Shown one piece after another: positions 1 to 8,832 of a stretch of DNA of 64,000 nucleotides. Position 1 is the stretch's first letter; each line of letters begins with the position of its first letter. The notes under the pieces are model-generated. The model searched no databases and was not told where the DNA came from. It was given only the letters and a program-made list of their open reading frames with translations. The stretch is from Cafeteria roenbergensis (lineage: Eukaryota > Sar > Bigyra > Bicosoecida > Cafeteriaceae): the NCBI GenBank assembly GCA_008330645.1, contig VLTN01000048.1, positions 1-64,000 of the forward strand, written 5' to 3'. A program made the position numbers and the translations under genes.

Positions 1-1467
1 CGGGACAGCAAGGAGTACAAGGACGCCTGCACCGAGGCACGGTACTTCAGGCCGGACAAGGACTGCGTCGTGGGCAAGGAGGCCGACCTTCATGCCGCCA
101 GGGTGAAGAAGCGCTACCAACTGGCGCACGTGTGGAGGTCGGACATCGCGGGGGCTGTCGAGGGCCTGGAAGAGCTGCGCGCCGAGATCGAGGAGCTGGC
201 GCTGGAGGCGATGATGGAGGTCAGATCTGACGACGAGTCGTCGGATGACATGGAGGCAGCGGCAAACCTGGTGGAGGAGTTCATCAGGGCCTGCAAGGGA
301 GCCCGCTGCCTGGCCGCAGCGACAGGGTTCGAGGGCTTCTTGCCCGACACCTTGGGCGTGCTGTCGGATGAGCTGAAGGCCAAGCTCCGCAAGTGCCTGT
401 ACGGCGACGGGGTGACGGCGCGGGCGAACGAGCAGACCGAGGCGCCCTGGCAGCGCAAGATGGTGCTGCATCACGACGACATGCTGCGCATCAAGCACGA
501 GTGTGTCTTCCTGCGCCGTCTGGCCAAGGCGCGCAGGGCCTGCACAGCACGCTGCAGGGCCGAGGCGCTGGCAAAGGGCACGCCGGAGAAGCGTGTCGCC
601 AACATCGACGACCCGGCCATGCTGCGCGTCATGAGCGACCTGGTCGCGTTCCGGGAGGCATGCGTGCCGGGAACGCACTACTGGCTCCGCAACACGATGA
701 TGGGGCCCCGCGGGCTCACAGACGAGGAGTTCGCGGTGGTGGAACGCTACCGCATCGGAGCCTCCGAGGCCGACCACGTGGTGCCGGACGGCGTGTCGAT
801 CAACTGCGCGTGCGTGCAGCGGGACACCACGGCGAGAGGCACTGTCCACATCGGCGGGGTCTCCGGCGTGGCACACCACCTGGCGCGTTGCCGCTGCGGC
901 AAGGGCTCCACCATCCGGGCGCACAACGACGTCCGCGACGTCTTGCACGCAGCGGTGCGCTCGGCGGGGCTGCAGTCGGTGGTGGAGCCCTCCAGCTGGC
1001 AGGACGGGCAGGCGCGCTTCGGGTCCCAGCCGGGGTCCAGCGAGGCCGCGCGCAAGCGACCGGACCTGCGGGTGCACGTCGACTTCGAGACCACCCGTCT
1101 CGTCGACGTGCAGATCACCTCGGCAGTGAGCAAGTCCTACGTGACGCAGGGCCTGCAGAGCATGGACGCCTTTCTCGAGCGCCGTGAGAATGACAAGATG
1201 AGGGAGTACAAGAAGAGCTCAGCTACAAAGGACAACTTGAGCTCCATTGTGCCCTTCGTCATCACGACCACGGGACGCATGGGACCGGCGGCCTTCGCCT
1301 TCCTCAAGAAGGTGGCGGACACGGCCTTTGGTGACCGGCCGAGGGAGCGTGCGCGCTGGGCCTTTCGCTGGCTGTCGAGGCTGAACGAGGTCATCGCCAA
1401 GGGACTGGCGACCCAGCTGATCGGGCAGACGCAGTACCTGCGACAGCAGGTGGAGCGTATGCGGTGA
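1..1467 (+). CDS. LINE ORF, C-terminal part with R2-type restriction-like endonuclease (partial)
   Basis: The frame is open from base 1, so the true start is outside the window; 488 residues are visible. The C-terminal half matches the layout of the R2-type endonuclease in site-specific LINEs: a CCHC-like zinc knuckle (CAC near 808, then HHLARC near 880), an IRAHN motif equivalent to the R-H-N/D motif, then a PD-(D/E)XK-like core with RPDLRVH and VDVQI near 1060-1120. This enzyme nicks the target to prime reverse transcription. The part before it is rich in charged helices and was not matched to a family; in R2 elements this would be the thumb/linker after the reverse transcriptase. The frame ends cleanly at TGA, so this copy may be intact at its 3' end. 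Confidence 0.75.
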   Translation, partial: RDSKEYKDACTEARYFRPDKDCVVGKEADLHAARVKKRYQLAHVWRSDIAGAVEGLEELRAEIEELALEAMMEVRSDDESSDDMEAAANLVEEFIRACKGARCLAAATGFEGFLPDTLGVLSDELKAKLRKCLYGDGVTARANEQTEAPWQRKMVLHHDDMLRIKHECVFLRRLAKARRACTARCRAEALAKGTPEKRVANIDDPAMLRVMSDLVAFREACVPGTHYWLRNTMMGPRGLTDEEFAVVERYRIGASEADHVVPDGVSINCACVQRDTTARGTVHIGGVSGVAHHLARCRCGKGSTIRAHNDVRDVLHAAVRSAGLQSVVEPSSWQDGQARFGSQPGSSEAARKRPDLRVHVDFETTRLVDVQITSAVSKSYVTQGLQSMDAFLERRENDKMREYKKSSATKDNLSSIVPFVITTTGRMGPAAFAFLKKVADTAFGDRPRERARWAFRWLSRLNEVIAKGLATQLIGQTQYLRQQVERMR

Positions 1468-1660
1468 GCAGGGGCGGCTGAGTGGCGACTCGTGGCAGTG
1501 TGATGGGAGTGATCTGGGACTTGAGACTTGGGATTGTGGGCTTGGCGCGGTTTGTGACTCATCGGTGATGGAGTTGCTGGATTGGTGATTGGTGAGTCTG
1601 TGAATCGAGTGTGTGGCATGGTTACGCGAGTTTTCGACCCCCCCCAACGATGTTCATTCA
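1..1660 (+). mobile_element. LINE copy A (R2-endonuclease clade), 5' end outside window
   Basis: This is the longest of five head-to-tail copies of one non-LTR retrotransposon. It holds the C-terminal part of the ORF (1-1467) and a roughly 190-bp 3' tail after the stop. The tail ends in a run of eight C followed by AACGATGTTCATTCA, and the other copies repeat it with few changes. There are no terminal repeats, and the copies share 3' ends while their 5' ends differ, which is the signature of target-primed reverse transcription. The reverse transcriptase lies left of the window or is missing, so the clade is judged from the endonuclease alone. Confidence 0.8.
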
Positions 1661-1680
1661 TACCTAAATCTTATCCCTGT

Positions 1681-2533
1681 GCGTGCGTGCAGCGGGACAC
1701 CACCGCGAGAGGCACCGTCCACATCGGCGGGGTCTCGGGCGTGGCACATCACCTGGCGCGCTGCCGCTGCGGCAAGGGCTCCACCATCCGGGCGCACAAC
1801 GACGTCCGCGACGTCCTGCACGCGGCGGTGCGCTCGGCGGGACTGCAGTCGGTGGTGGAGCCCTCCAGCTGGCAGGACGGGCAGACGCGCTTCGGGTCCC
1901 AGCCGGGGTCCAGCGAGGCCGCGCGCAAGCGACCGGACCTGCGGGTGCACGTCGACTTCGAGACCACCTGTCTTGTCGACGTGCAGATCACCTCGGCGGT
2001 GAGCAAGTCCTACGTGACGCAGGGCCTGCAGAACATGGACGCCTTTCTCGAGCGCCGTGAGAATGACAAGATGAGGGAGTACAAGAAGAGCTCAGCTACA
2101 AAGGACAACATGAGCTCCATTGTGCCCTTCGTCATCACGACCACGGGACGCATGGGACCGGCGGCCTTCGCCTTCCTCAAGAAGGTGGCGGACACGGCCT
2201 TCGGCGACCGGCCGAGGGAGCGTGCGCGCTGGGCCTTTCGCTGGCTGTCGAGGCTGAACGAGGTCATCGCCAAGGGACTGGCGACCCAGCTGATCGGGCA
2301 GACGCAGTACCTGCGACAGCAGGTGGAGCGTTTGCGGTGAGCAGGGGCGGCTGAGTGACGACTCGAGGCAGTGTGATGGGAGTGATCTGGGACTTGAGAC
2401 TTGGGATTGCGGGTTTGGCGCGGTTTGTGATTCATCGGTGATGGAGTTGCTGGATTGGTTTTTGATGAGTCTGTGACTCGAGTGTGTGGTATGGTGACGC
2501 GAGTTTTCGACCCCCCCCAACGATGTTCACTCA
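1681..2533 (+). mobile_element. LINE copy B, 5'-truncated
   Basis: The copy begins inside the ORF, at the zinc-knuckle CACVQRD region of copy A, and runs in frame to the same C-terminus (stop at 2338-2340) and the same tail, ending in the C-run plus AACGATGTTCACTCA. About 20 bases not found in copy A (1661-1680, beginning TACCTAAATC) separate it from copy A. Only a handful of base changes distinguish A and B, so the insertions look young. It keeps the zinc knuckle and PD-(D/E)XK core but has no reverse transcriptase. Confidence 0.8.
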
Positions 2534-2551
2534 ACCTAAGCGCTTTTGTTA

Positions 2552-2654
2552 ATCATCGGTGATGGAGTTGCTGGATTGGTGATTGGTGAGTCTGTGAATC
2601 GAGTGTGTGGCATGGTTTTGCGAGTGTTCGACCCCCCCCAACGATGTTCATTCA
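2552..2654 (+). mobile_element. LINE copy C, 3' tail only
   Basis: A fragment of about 100 bp corresponds to the last part of the tail only, starting at the TCATCGGTGATGG segment and ending with the C-run and AACGATGTTCATTCA. An 18-base spacer beginning ACCTAAGCGC lies between it and copy B. It has no coding content. Confidence 0.7.
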
Positions 2655-2660
2655 TTTGAT

Positions 2661-2841
2661 CAGGGGCGGCTGAGTGGCGACTCGAGGCAGTGTGATGGCA
2701 GGGATCTGGGACTTGAGACTTGGGATTGTGGGTTTGGCGCGGTTTGTGATTCATCGGTGATGGATTTGCTGGATTGGTTCTTGATGAGTCTGTGAATCGA
2801 GTGTGTGGTATGGTGACGCGAGTTTTCGACCCCCCCCAACG
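2661..2841 (+). mobile_element. LINE copy D, 3' tail only
   Basis: This fragment starts just after the ORF stop equivalent (CAGGGGCGGCTGAG) and covers the whole tail to the C-run and CCAACGA. Its last bases differ from the other copies (CGTGCTGCTATA in place of TGTTCATTCA), so it either ends differently or was trimmed when copy E landed. Confidence 0.7.
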
Positions 2842-2852
2842 ACGTGCTGCTA

Positions 2853-3277
2853 TATGAGCTCCATTGTGCCCTTCGTCGTCACGACCACGGGACGCATGGG
2901 ACCGGCGGCCTTCGCCTTCCTCAAGAAGGTGGCGGACACGGCCTTCGGCGACCGGCCGAGGGAGCGTGCGCGCTGGGCCTTCCGCTGGCTGTCGAGGCTG
3001 AACGAGGTCATCGCCAAGGGACTGGCGACCCAGCTGATCGGGCAGACGCAGTACCTGCGGCAGCAGGTGGAGCGTATGCGGTGAGCAGGGGCGGCTGAGT
3101 GGCGACTCGAGGCAGTGTGATGGCAGGGATCTGGGACTTGAGACTTGGGATTGTGGGTTTGGCGCGGTTTGTGATTCATCGGTGATGGATTTGCTGGATT
3201 GGTTCTTGATGAGTCTGTGAATCGTGTGTGTGGCATGGCTACGCGAGTTTTTGCATCCCTCCAACGATGTTCATTCA
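2853..3277 (+). mobile_element. LINE copy E, 5'-truncated, abuts the TPR gene
   Basis: The copy begins within the ORF at the codons for MSSIVPF, carries the last 77 codons in frame to a TGA at 3082-3084, then the tail. The C-run here is degraded (GCATCCCTCC) before AACGATGTTCATTCA. Beyond 3277 the sequence becomes minus-strand TPR-coding DNA, so this is the right-hand border of the array and a probable insertion junction in that gene. Confidence 0.75.
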
Positions 3278-3787
3278 ACCATCGACAGCGAAAATGCGCT
3301 TGCACCGCTCCAGTAGCTCCAACGCCGCATCGTACTCTCCTTTTGCTCGCCAACACTGCGCCATCGTGAACAGCGTTTTCGCAAAGCTCGGGTGCTTCTC
3401 ACCCACCGACGAGGCGTAGATGCCCGCGCACCGCTCCAGCAGACCCAGTGCCGCATCGTACTCCTGCTTTCTGTCATGGCACTGCGCCATCGTGTACAGG
3501 GTGGTTGCAAAAGTCGGGTGCTCCTCGCCCAGCGAGGAGGCGAAGATGCCCTTGCACTGCTCCAGCAGCTTCAGAGCCGCATCGTACTCTCCTTTTGCTT
3601 GCCAACACTGCGCCATCGTGAAAAGCGTGCTCGCGAAGCTCGGGTGGTCCTCCCCCAGCGACGAGGCGTAGATGTCCCTGCACCGCTCCAGCAGATCCAG
3701 CGCCGCATCGTACTCCCCCTTGTCACGCCGACACCCCGCCATCGTGTACAGCGTGCTCGCGAACTCCGGGTGCTCCTCGCCCAGCTA
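3278..3787 (-). pseudogene. Orphan TPR units beyond the stop of the Clu/TPR gene
   Basis: Read on the minus strand this continues the 42-residue TPR array of the neighbouring gene in the same frame after its two stop codons. It gives four more HP-F-TL-TMA units (EEHPEFASTLYTMAGC to EKHPSFAKTLFTMAQC), then degenerates at CKRIFAVDG next to LINE copy E. It could be translated only from its own ATG at 3742 (155 residues) or by read-through. Most likely it is the former 3' part of the gene, cut off by the stops and truncated by the LINE. A separately expressed fragment cannot be excluded. Confidence 0.6.
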
Positions 3788-5880
3788 TTAGGCTCTGATG
3801 TCTCTGCACTGCTCCTGCAGCTTCAGTGCTGCATCGTACTTGCCCTTTGCACGCAAACACTGTGCCATCGTGAACAGCACGGTCGCAAATGTGGGATGGC
3901 TCACACCCAGCGACGAGGCGAAGATGTCCCTGCACCGCTCCAGCAGCGTCAGCGCCGCATCGTACTCCCCTTTTGCTCGCCAACACTGCGCCATCGTGAA
4001 CAGCGTTTTCGCAAAGCTCGGGTGCTTCTCACCCACCGACGAGGCCTGGATGCCCCTGCACTGCTCCAGCAGCTCCAGCGCCGCATCGTACTCCTGCTTT
4101 CTGTCACGGCATTGCGCCATCGTGTACAGGGTGGTTGCAAATGTCGGGTGGTCCTGACCCAGCGAGGAGGCGAAGATGCCCTTGCACTGCGCCAGCAGCT
4201 TCAGCGCCGCATCGTACTCTCCCTTGTCGCGCAGCCACTGCGCCATCGTGTACAGCGTGTTCGCAAATGTGGGATGGCTCACACCCAGCGACGAGGCGTA
4301 GATGCCCTTGCACTGCTCCAGCAGCTTCAGCGCCGCATCGTACTTGCCCTCGTCACGCAGACACTGCGCCATCGTGGCCAGCGTGTTCGCAAACCTTTGG
4401 TGCTTCTCACCCACCGACGAGGCTTGGATGTCCTTGCACTGCTCCAGCAGCTTCAGCGCCGCATCGATCTCCCCCTTGGCCTGCCGACACTGCGCCATTG
4501 TGTACAGGGTGTCCGCGAAGCTCGGGTGCTCCTTACCCACCGACGAGGCCTGGATGTCCCTGCACCGCTCCAGCAGCTCCAGCGCCGCATCGATCTCCCC
4601 CTTGAGCATCTGACACTGCGCCATTGTGTACAGCGTGTTCGCAAATGTGGGATGGCTCACACCCAGCGACGAGGCGTGGATGCTCTTGCACCGCTCCAGC
4701 AGATCCAGCGCCGCATCGTACTCCCCCTTGGCCTGCAAACACTGTGCCATCGTGAACAGGGTGGTTGCAAATGTCGGGTGCTTCTCTCCCACCGACGAGG
4801 CGAAGATGTCCCTGCACCGCTCCAGCAGCTCCAACGCAGCATCGTACTTCCCCTTCTCATGCCGACACTGTGCCATCGTGAACAGCGTTTTCGCAAAGCT
4901 CGGGTGCTCCTCACCCAGCGAGTCGGCCTGAATGCCCTTGCACCGCTCCAGCAGATCCAGCGCCGCATCGATCTCCCCCTTGTGCAGCCGACACTGCGCC
5001 ATTGTGAACAGCGTGTTCGCAAAGCTCGGGTGCTTCTCACCCACCGACGAGGCCTGGATGTCCCTGCACCGCTGCAGCAGCTCCAGCGCCGCATCGTACC
5101 CCCCCTTGAGCATCCAACACTGCGCCATCGTGAACAGCGTGTTCGCGAAGCTCGGGTGCTTCTCACCCACCGACGAGGCCTGGATGTCCCTGCACTGCTC
5201 CAGCAGGCCAAGCGCCGCAACGTACTCCCCCTTGTCACGCAGACACTGCGCCATTGTGTGCAGCGTGCTCGCGAAGCTTGGGTGCTTCTCACCCACCGAC
5301 GAGGCGAAGATGCCTTTGCACCGCTCCAGCAGATCCAGCGCCACATCGTACTCCCCCTTGTCGCGCAGCCACTGCGCCATAGTGTGCAGCGTGCTCGCGA
5401 AGCTTGGGTGCTCTGCGCCCAGCGATGCGGCCTCAATGACCCTGCAACGCTGCAGCAGATCCAGCGCCGCATCGTACTCCCCCATGTCACACCGACACTG
5501 CGCCATCGTGTGCAGTGTTTTCGCAAACGTCGGGTGTTTCTCGCCCAGCGAGGAGGCGTAGATGCCCTTGCACTGCTCCAGCAGACCCAGTGCCGCATCG
5601 TTCTCCCCCTTGTCGCATAGCCACTGCGCCATCGTGTACAGCGTGCCCGCGAAGCTTGGGTGCTTCTCTCCCACCGACGAGGCGAAGATGTCCCTGCACC
5701 GCTCCAGCAGCTCCATCGCCGCATCGTACTCCCCCATCTCCTGCCGACACTGTGCCATCGTGAACAGCGTTTTCGCGATGCTCGGGTGCTCCTCGCCTAG
5801 CAACGAGGCGTAGATGTCCCTGCACTGCTGCAGCAGCTCCAGCGCCGCAACAAGCTCGCCACGCTGAAGCAGGCGGAATG
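3283..5880 (-). repeat. 126-bp coding tandem repeat (about 20 TPR units)
   Basis: About 20 units of 126 bp are arranged head to tail without spacers, each coding one 42-residue TPR. Units are nearly identical even at silent positions, which points to ongoing unequal exchange or gene conversion. The opposite strand stays open for long stretches as a by-product of the repeat. Confidence 0.9.
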
Positions 5881-8206
5881 CACTTTTACGCAGCCTCCAT
5901 CCCACTGCACTGCTGTCACCAGCATCCTCGCGACAGCTTGCCGCCACCAACAAGCACAACACTTCCAACGCGCCATCTGAAGATGCCCGTGCGCAAGTCT
6001 CTGCCAGCGAGTGCACTGCGCCGCCACGATGGTGCCGCCACGCCTCGCTGCACAGCCGCTCGCCCAGCCTCAAGCCGCGCAGCTGCGACGCGATCATGCG
6101 CTCCGCCAGTCCCGCCGAGTCGTCCCCGAATGACAGCGCAGCGCCTCGCCGCTCGCTCTGCGCGCCGGACCCAGACACCTTCACGCGCCGCCCACATCCC
6201 TGCTGCATGGCCGCCCACGCCCGCCAGACGTCACTCCCGGCAGCGGCTGCTTCCCGGCCCACCAGCATCGCCGTCGCCAGCGGCACGCCTCGGCCCCTGG
6301 CCGCCACACCCCGAGCCACGCAGCACGCCTGCAGCCAGTCCGCACCTGCATCCACGCTGCCTGCAGCTCCCTCTGACACCAGACACTCGAGCGCTGCTGC
6401 GCCGCTCGACCCAGGGCTCGGCAGGCTGGCGCACGCCGCAGCCGCGCGCAGCACCGGTTGAGGAAGCCCCGCACCGCCGGGCTCCCCTGCTCGGTCCAAT
6501 ATCACGCTCAGCACCCGCCATGCGTGCCGCAGCCCCAGCCCGCGGGTGTGAAGGCCGGCCTTGACCGCTCGCCGCACTGACAACACGTCATCGGCCCGCC
6601 CCTCACGCCAGCACGCGATCAAACGCTCCTGCATCGCATCCGCCGCCCGGCCCACGTTGTCGGCGCCCAGCAGCACGCCGCCCGCCGCCACAAGCCTGCC
6701 CATCGCGTGAGCCTCTGCAGCCGTGCCACCTGTCATCACGGCGTCCGGCGACACCGGCTCCGCCCCCGCCTCCCGCAGCACGGCCGCCGCCTCGGGACGG
6801 AACAGGGCCGTCAAGCTTTCTGCCCGCCAGTACTGCCCGGGCCGCGGCAGGAGCACTCGGATCGCCCCGTCGCTCGACTGCAGCACCGCCACCCCACAGC
6901 ACGACGCCATCGGGCCCAGCTCAACTGCGCTCCACACCGGAGCGCTGGCGCCCGTCAGGAGCCCTGCCTCTCGGGCGGCCAGCGTGGCCAAGGCAGCGTC
7001 AGCCAAGCCGCCCTCTGGCAGCCCCACCACTCGCAGCACTGGCGAGGGCAAGGACCAATCACCAGCAGCTGCCCTGCTACCTTTACCATCAGCGCCAGGC
7101 GGGGCCCTAAGAGCAGCGGCCCACACGACCGCAACCTGGCCACCCGCCGCCGCAACGCCGCCGGTCACGTCGGGGATGCACAGCCGGTGCGTGTCCAGCA
7201 GCACCACCTCGCCCCACGGCAGCGCGTGCAGCTCCACGTCGAACGGCAGACGACTCGGCACGCCACCGGCATCGCTGGCCACAGTGGCACTGTGCTCCGC
7301 GTGCACCGGCCGCAGCGGGTCCAGCACCACGCCGTGCTCCGCCTCCACCTGCGCGCACACCCCCGAGCTCTCGGCCGCATGCCGGCCCGCCCCCACGCTC
7401 TCCAGCAGCGCGTCCGTGGCCGGGCCCAGCCGCGGGAAGCCGTCCGGGTCCCTGTCGCCCCGCACCCTCCGGTACTCGTGCCGTGTGAACACTTTCTTGA
7501 TGGGAAGAAGGCAGCTCTCTGACAGGTGCAACCCTGCCGCCAGCTCCTCCGCCACGCCGTCCAGCTCCGCGCACACGTGTGTCGTCCTCCCGCCGTCACT
7601 CGATCCCACCCGCAGCGTGTCGCCGCCGACCGCGTGCCGCGAGAAGCCCTGCACGCGGTACACCCGCTCCGGCCGACCGGCCGCGTCGCGCACCGTCACG
7701 TCCACGCACGACGCCAGCGGCACCGTGAGCAGCCGCGCTGCGTCTGCCTCGTGGAGGTGCGTGAGCATGGCCAGCTCGTGCTTGGCCGCCTTGTCCGCCA
7801 TCACGGAGGAACCCCCATAGAGATTCCCTGGTTCCTCGGCGATCTTGAAGAAGGCCCCCGTGCTGGGGTCGGCCACCTTGACGCCACCCGCAAGGCCGCC
7901 TTCCACCACCTTGAGCGTCTCGCCGCCCCGCAAGCGGCCCACGCACTCTAGCGTGATGTCAAGAAGCGTCCTGGCGTCACCGTCGCGCTTGCGCTGCTTG
8001 GCTTCATGGAAGCCCCTAGCAATGGCGTCGGCGGCGCCCTCCGTGATACGCTGGAAGGCCTGTCTCACACCCGCCAGCTCCTCCAGGCGCTCCAGGTGGT
8101 CGTGGGTGGTGAGCGTGGGCTTGTTGCGGAGGCGCGCGGCCTCGTCGCCCACGGTCTCGGTGCGAGCCGCGCCGGCTGCGGCCAGCTCTTCAGCTCGGTG
8201 CGGCAT
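3788..8206 (-). CDS. Clu-like domain protein with 16 kinesin-light-chain-type TPRs
   Basis: The start is taken at the first in-frame ATG (MPHRAEEL), giving 1472 residues; the frame is open further upstream without an ATG, so an extra 5' exon is possible. Residues about 90-330 resemble the central part of CLU/TIF31-family proteins (LKVVEGGLAGGVKV, LYGGSS, GDTLRVGSSDGG, LLPIKK, VVLLDTHRLCIPD). From about residue 775 to the end are 16 units of 42 residues with the pattern LLERC-DI-ASS-GE-HPSFA-TL-TMAQC-KGEYDAAL, the kinesin light chain TPR type. CLU proteins bind RNA for mitochondrial proteins, while KLC-type TPRs bind peptides; the role here is not known. The gene ends at adjacent TAA and TAG codons that stand where other units have Ser-Ser codons. 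Confidence 0.7.
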   Translation of the reverse strand: MPHRAEELAAAGAARTETVGDEAARLRNKPTLTTHDHLERLEELAGVRQAFQRITEGAADAIARGFHEAKQRKRDGDARTLLDITLECVGRLRGGETLKVVEGGLAGGVKVADPSTGAFFKIAEEPGNLYGGSSVMADKAAKHELAMLTHLHEADAARLLTVPLASCVDVTVRDAAGRPERVYRVQGFSRHAVGGDTLRVGSSDGGRTTHVCAELDGVAEELAAGLHLSESCLLPIKKVFTRHEYRRVRGDRDPDGFPRLGPATDALLESVGAGRHAAESSGVCAQVEAEHGVVLDPLRPVHAEHSATVASDAGGVPSRLPFDVELHALPWGEVVLLDTHRLCIPDVTGGVAAAGGQVAVVWAAALRAPPGADGKGSRAAAGDWSLPSPVLRVVGLPEGGLADAALATLAAREAGLLTGASAPVWSAVELGPMASCCGVAVLQSSDGAIRVLLPRPGQYWRAESLTALFRPEAAAVLREAGAEPVSPDAVMTGGTAAEAHAMGRLVAAGGVLLGADNVGRAADAMQERLIACWREGRADDVLSVRRAVKAGLHTRGLGLRHAWRVLSVILDRAGEPGGAGLPQPVLRAAAACASLPSPGSSGAAALECLVSEGAAGSVDAGADWLQACCVARGVAARGRGVPLATAMLVGREAAAAGSDVWRAWAAMQQGCGRRVKVSGSGAQSERRGAALSFGDDSAGLAERMIASQLRGLRLGERLCSEAWRHHRGGAVHSLAETCARASSDGALEVLCLLVAASCREDAGDSSAVGWRLRKSAFRLLQRGELVAALELLQQCRDIYASLLGEEHPSIAKTLFTMAQCRQEMGEYDAAMELLERCRDIFASSVGEKHPSFAGTLYTMAQWLCDKGENDAALGLLEQCKGIYASSLGEKHPTFAKTLHTMAQCRCDMGEYDAALDLLQRCRVIEAASLGAEHPSFASTLHTMAQWLRDKGEYDVALDLLERCKGIFASSVGEKHPSFASTLHTMAQCLRDKGEYVAALGLLEQCRDIQASSVGEKHPSFANTLFTMAQCWMLKGGYDAALELLQRCRDIQASSVGEKHPSFANTLFTMAQCRLHKGEIDAALDLLERCKGIQADSLGEEHPSFAKTLFTMAQCRHEKGKYDAALELLERCRDIFASSVGEKHPTFATTLFTMAQCLQAKGEYDAALDLLERCKSIHASSLGVSHPTFANTLYTMAQCQMLKGEIDAALELLERCRDIQASSVGKEHPSFADTLYTMAQCRQAKGEIDAALKLLEQCKDIQASSVGEKHQRFANTLATMAQCLRDEGKYDAALKLLEQCKGIYASSLGVSHPTFANTLYTMAQWLRDKGEYDAALKLLAQCKGIFASSLGQDHPTFATTLYTMAQCRDRKQEYDAALELLEQCRGIQASSVGEKHPSFAKTLFTMAQCWRAKGEYDAALTLLERCRDIFASSLGVSHPTFATVLFTMAQCLRAKGKYDAALKLQEQCRDIRA

Positions 8207-8832
8207 CCCCGCTCCGTGAGCCGCAGCGCCAGGGGCTGCGCTGGCTTGCGCGGCATGGCCAGGGACGAGGTCGGCGTCGCGCTCCGGCTCCGGAGTTGCG
8301 TATCTGCTCGCTTCCGCAGCGCCGGCTTGCGGGGCCGGAACCGCCCCTGCCGCGGGGGACGTGCCACCTTGAGTCGAACCGGCTGTGTACTCTTCATCTG
8401 TGCAGCGGTGGGCCACTGCGAGGAGGCGGGCGGGCGGCCAAGGCGAGCGGGCGCAAACAAACCGAGCTTGGCCGGCTTCCAGCTCGCGCCGCACCGACAG
8501 CCCGCTCCCCGTCACAACGCGCGTCCCGGAGGCTGCGCAAACGACTTGTGGTCCGACAATACAGCACCTGGCGCCCCCCTCACTTGGTCTTCGGGCACGG
8601 GTCGGGACGGCGAACGCGCGAGTGTTGTTTTCTGAGCGACGACAAAGATCGTAGTTGGGCTTGACTCTGTTTCGAACTCACCGGCTCCGATTCACAGTCT
8701 TGCAGAGTCGCTGCGGAGCCTTGAATCCAGCAGACCGATGCGGCCACGCCACGCCCATCACTCGGGCAAGCCTCGCTCCCGCGCGACTCGCGTGCCAAGC
8801 GTGTCCGCCCCCGGAAAGCCACAGTGCGCGCC
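8207..8832. other. Intergenic region between divergent genes
   Basis: This lies between the Clu/TPR start (minus) and the aldonolactone oxidase start (plus). The minus-strand frame of the TPR gene stays open to about 8515 but without an ATG. A candidate minus-strand first exon exists (ATG at 8758, donor GTGAGT after 8682), but no convincing partner acceptor was found. No promoter element was recognised. Confidence 0.4.

Noticed and set aside
1137-3264. Several minus-strand frames opposite the LINE copies
   Set aside because: They recur in each copy at the same place because the copies are alike; composition is unlike real proteins, and the plus strand carries the recognisable endonuclease.
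3788-3800. Reassigned stop codons (TAA/TAG read as amino acids) to explain in-frame TPR units beyond the stop
   Set aside because: Other genes here end at TAG (15072, 21405, 49864), TAA (57929) and TGA with sensible C-termini, so the standard code applies.
3392-5620. Long open frame of 742 codons on the plus strand, opposite the TPR array
   Set aside because: It is the antisense shadow of the 126-bp repeat; the protein is Arg/Leu-rich without homology, while the minus strand gives clear TPRs.
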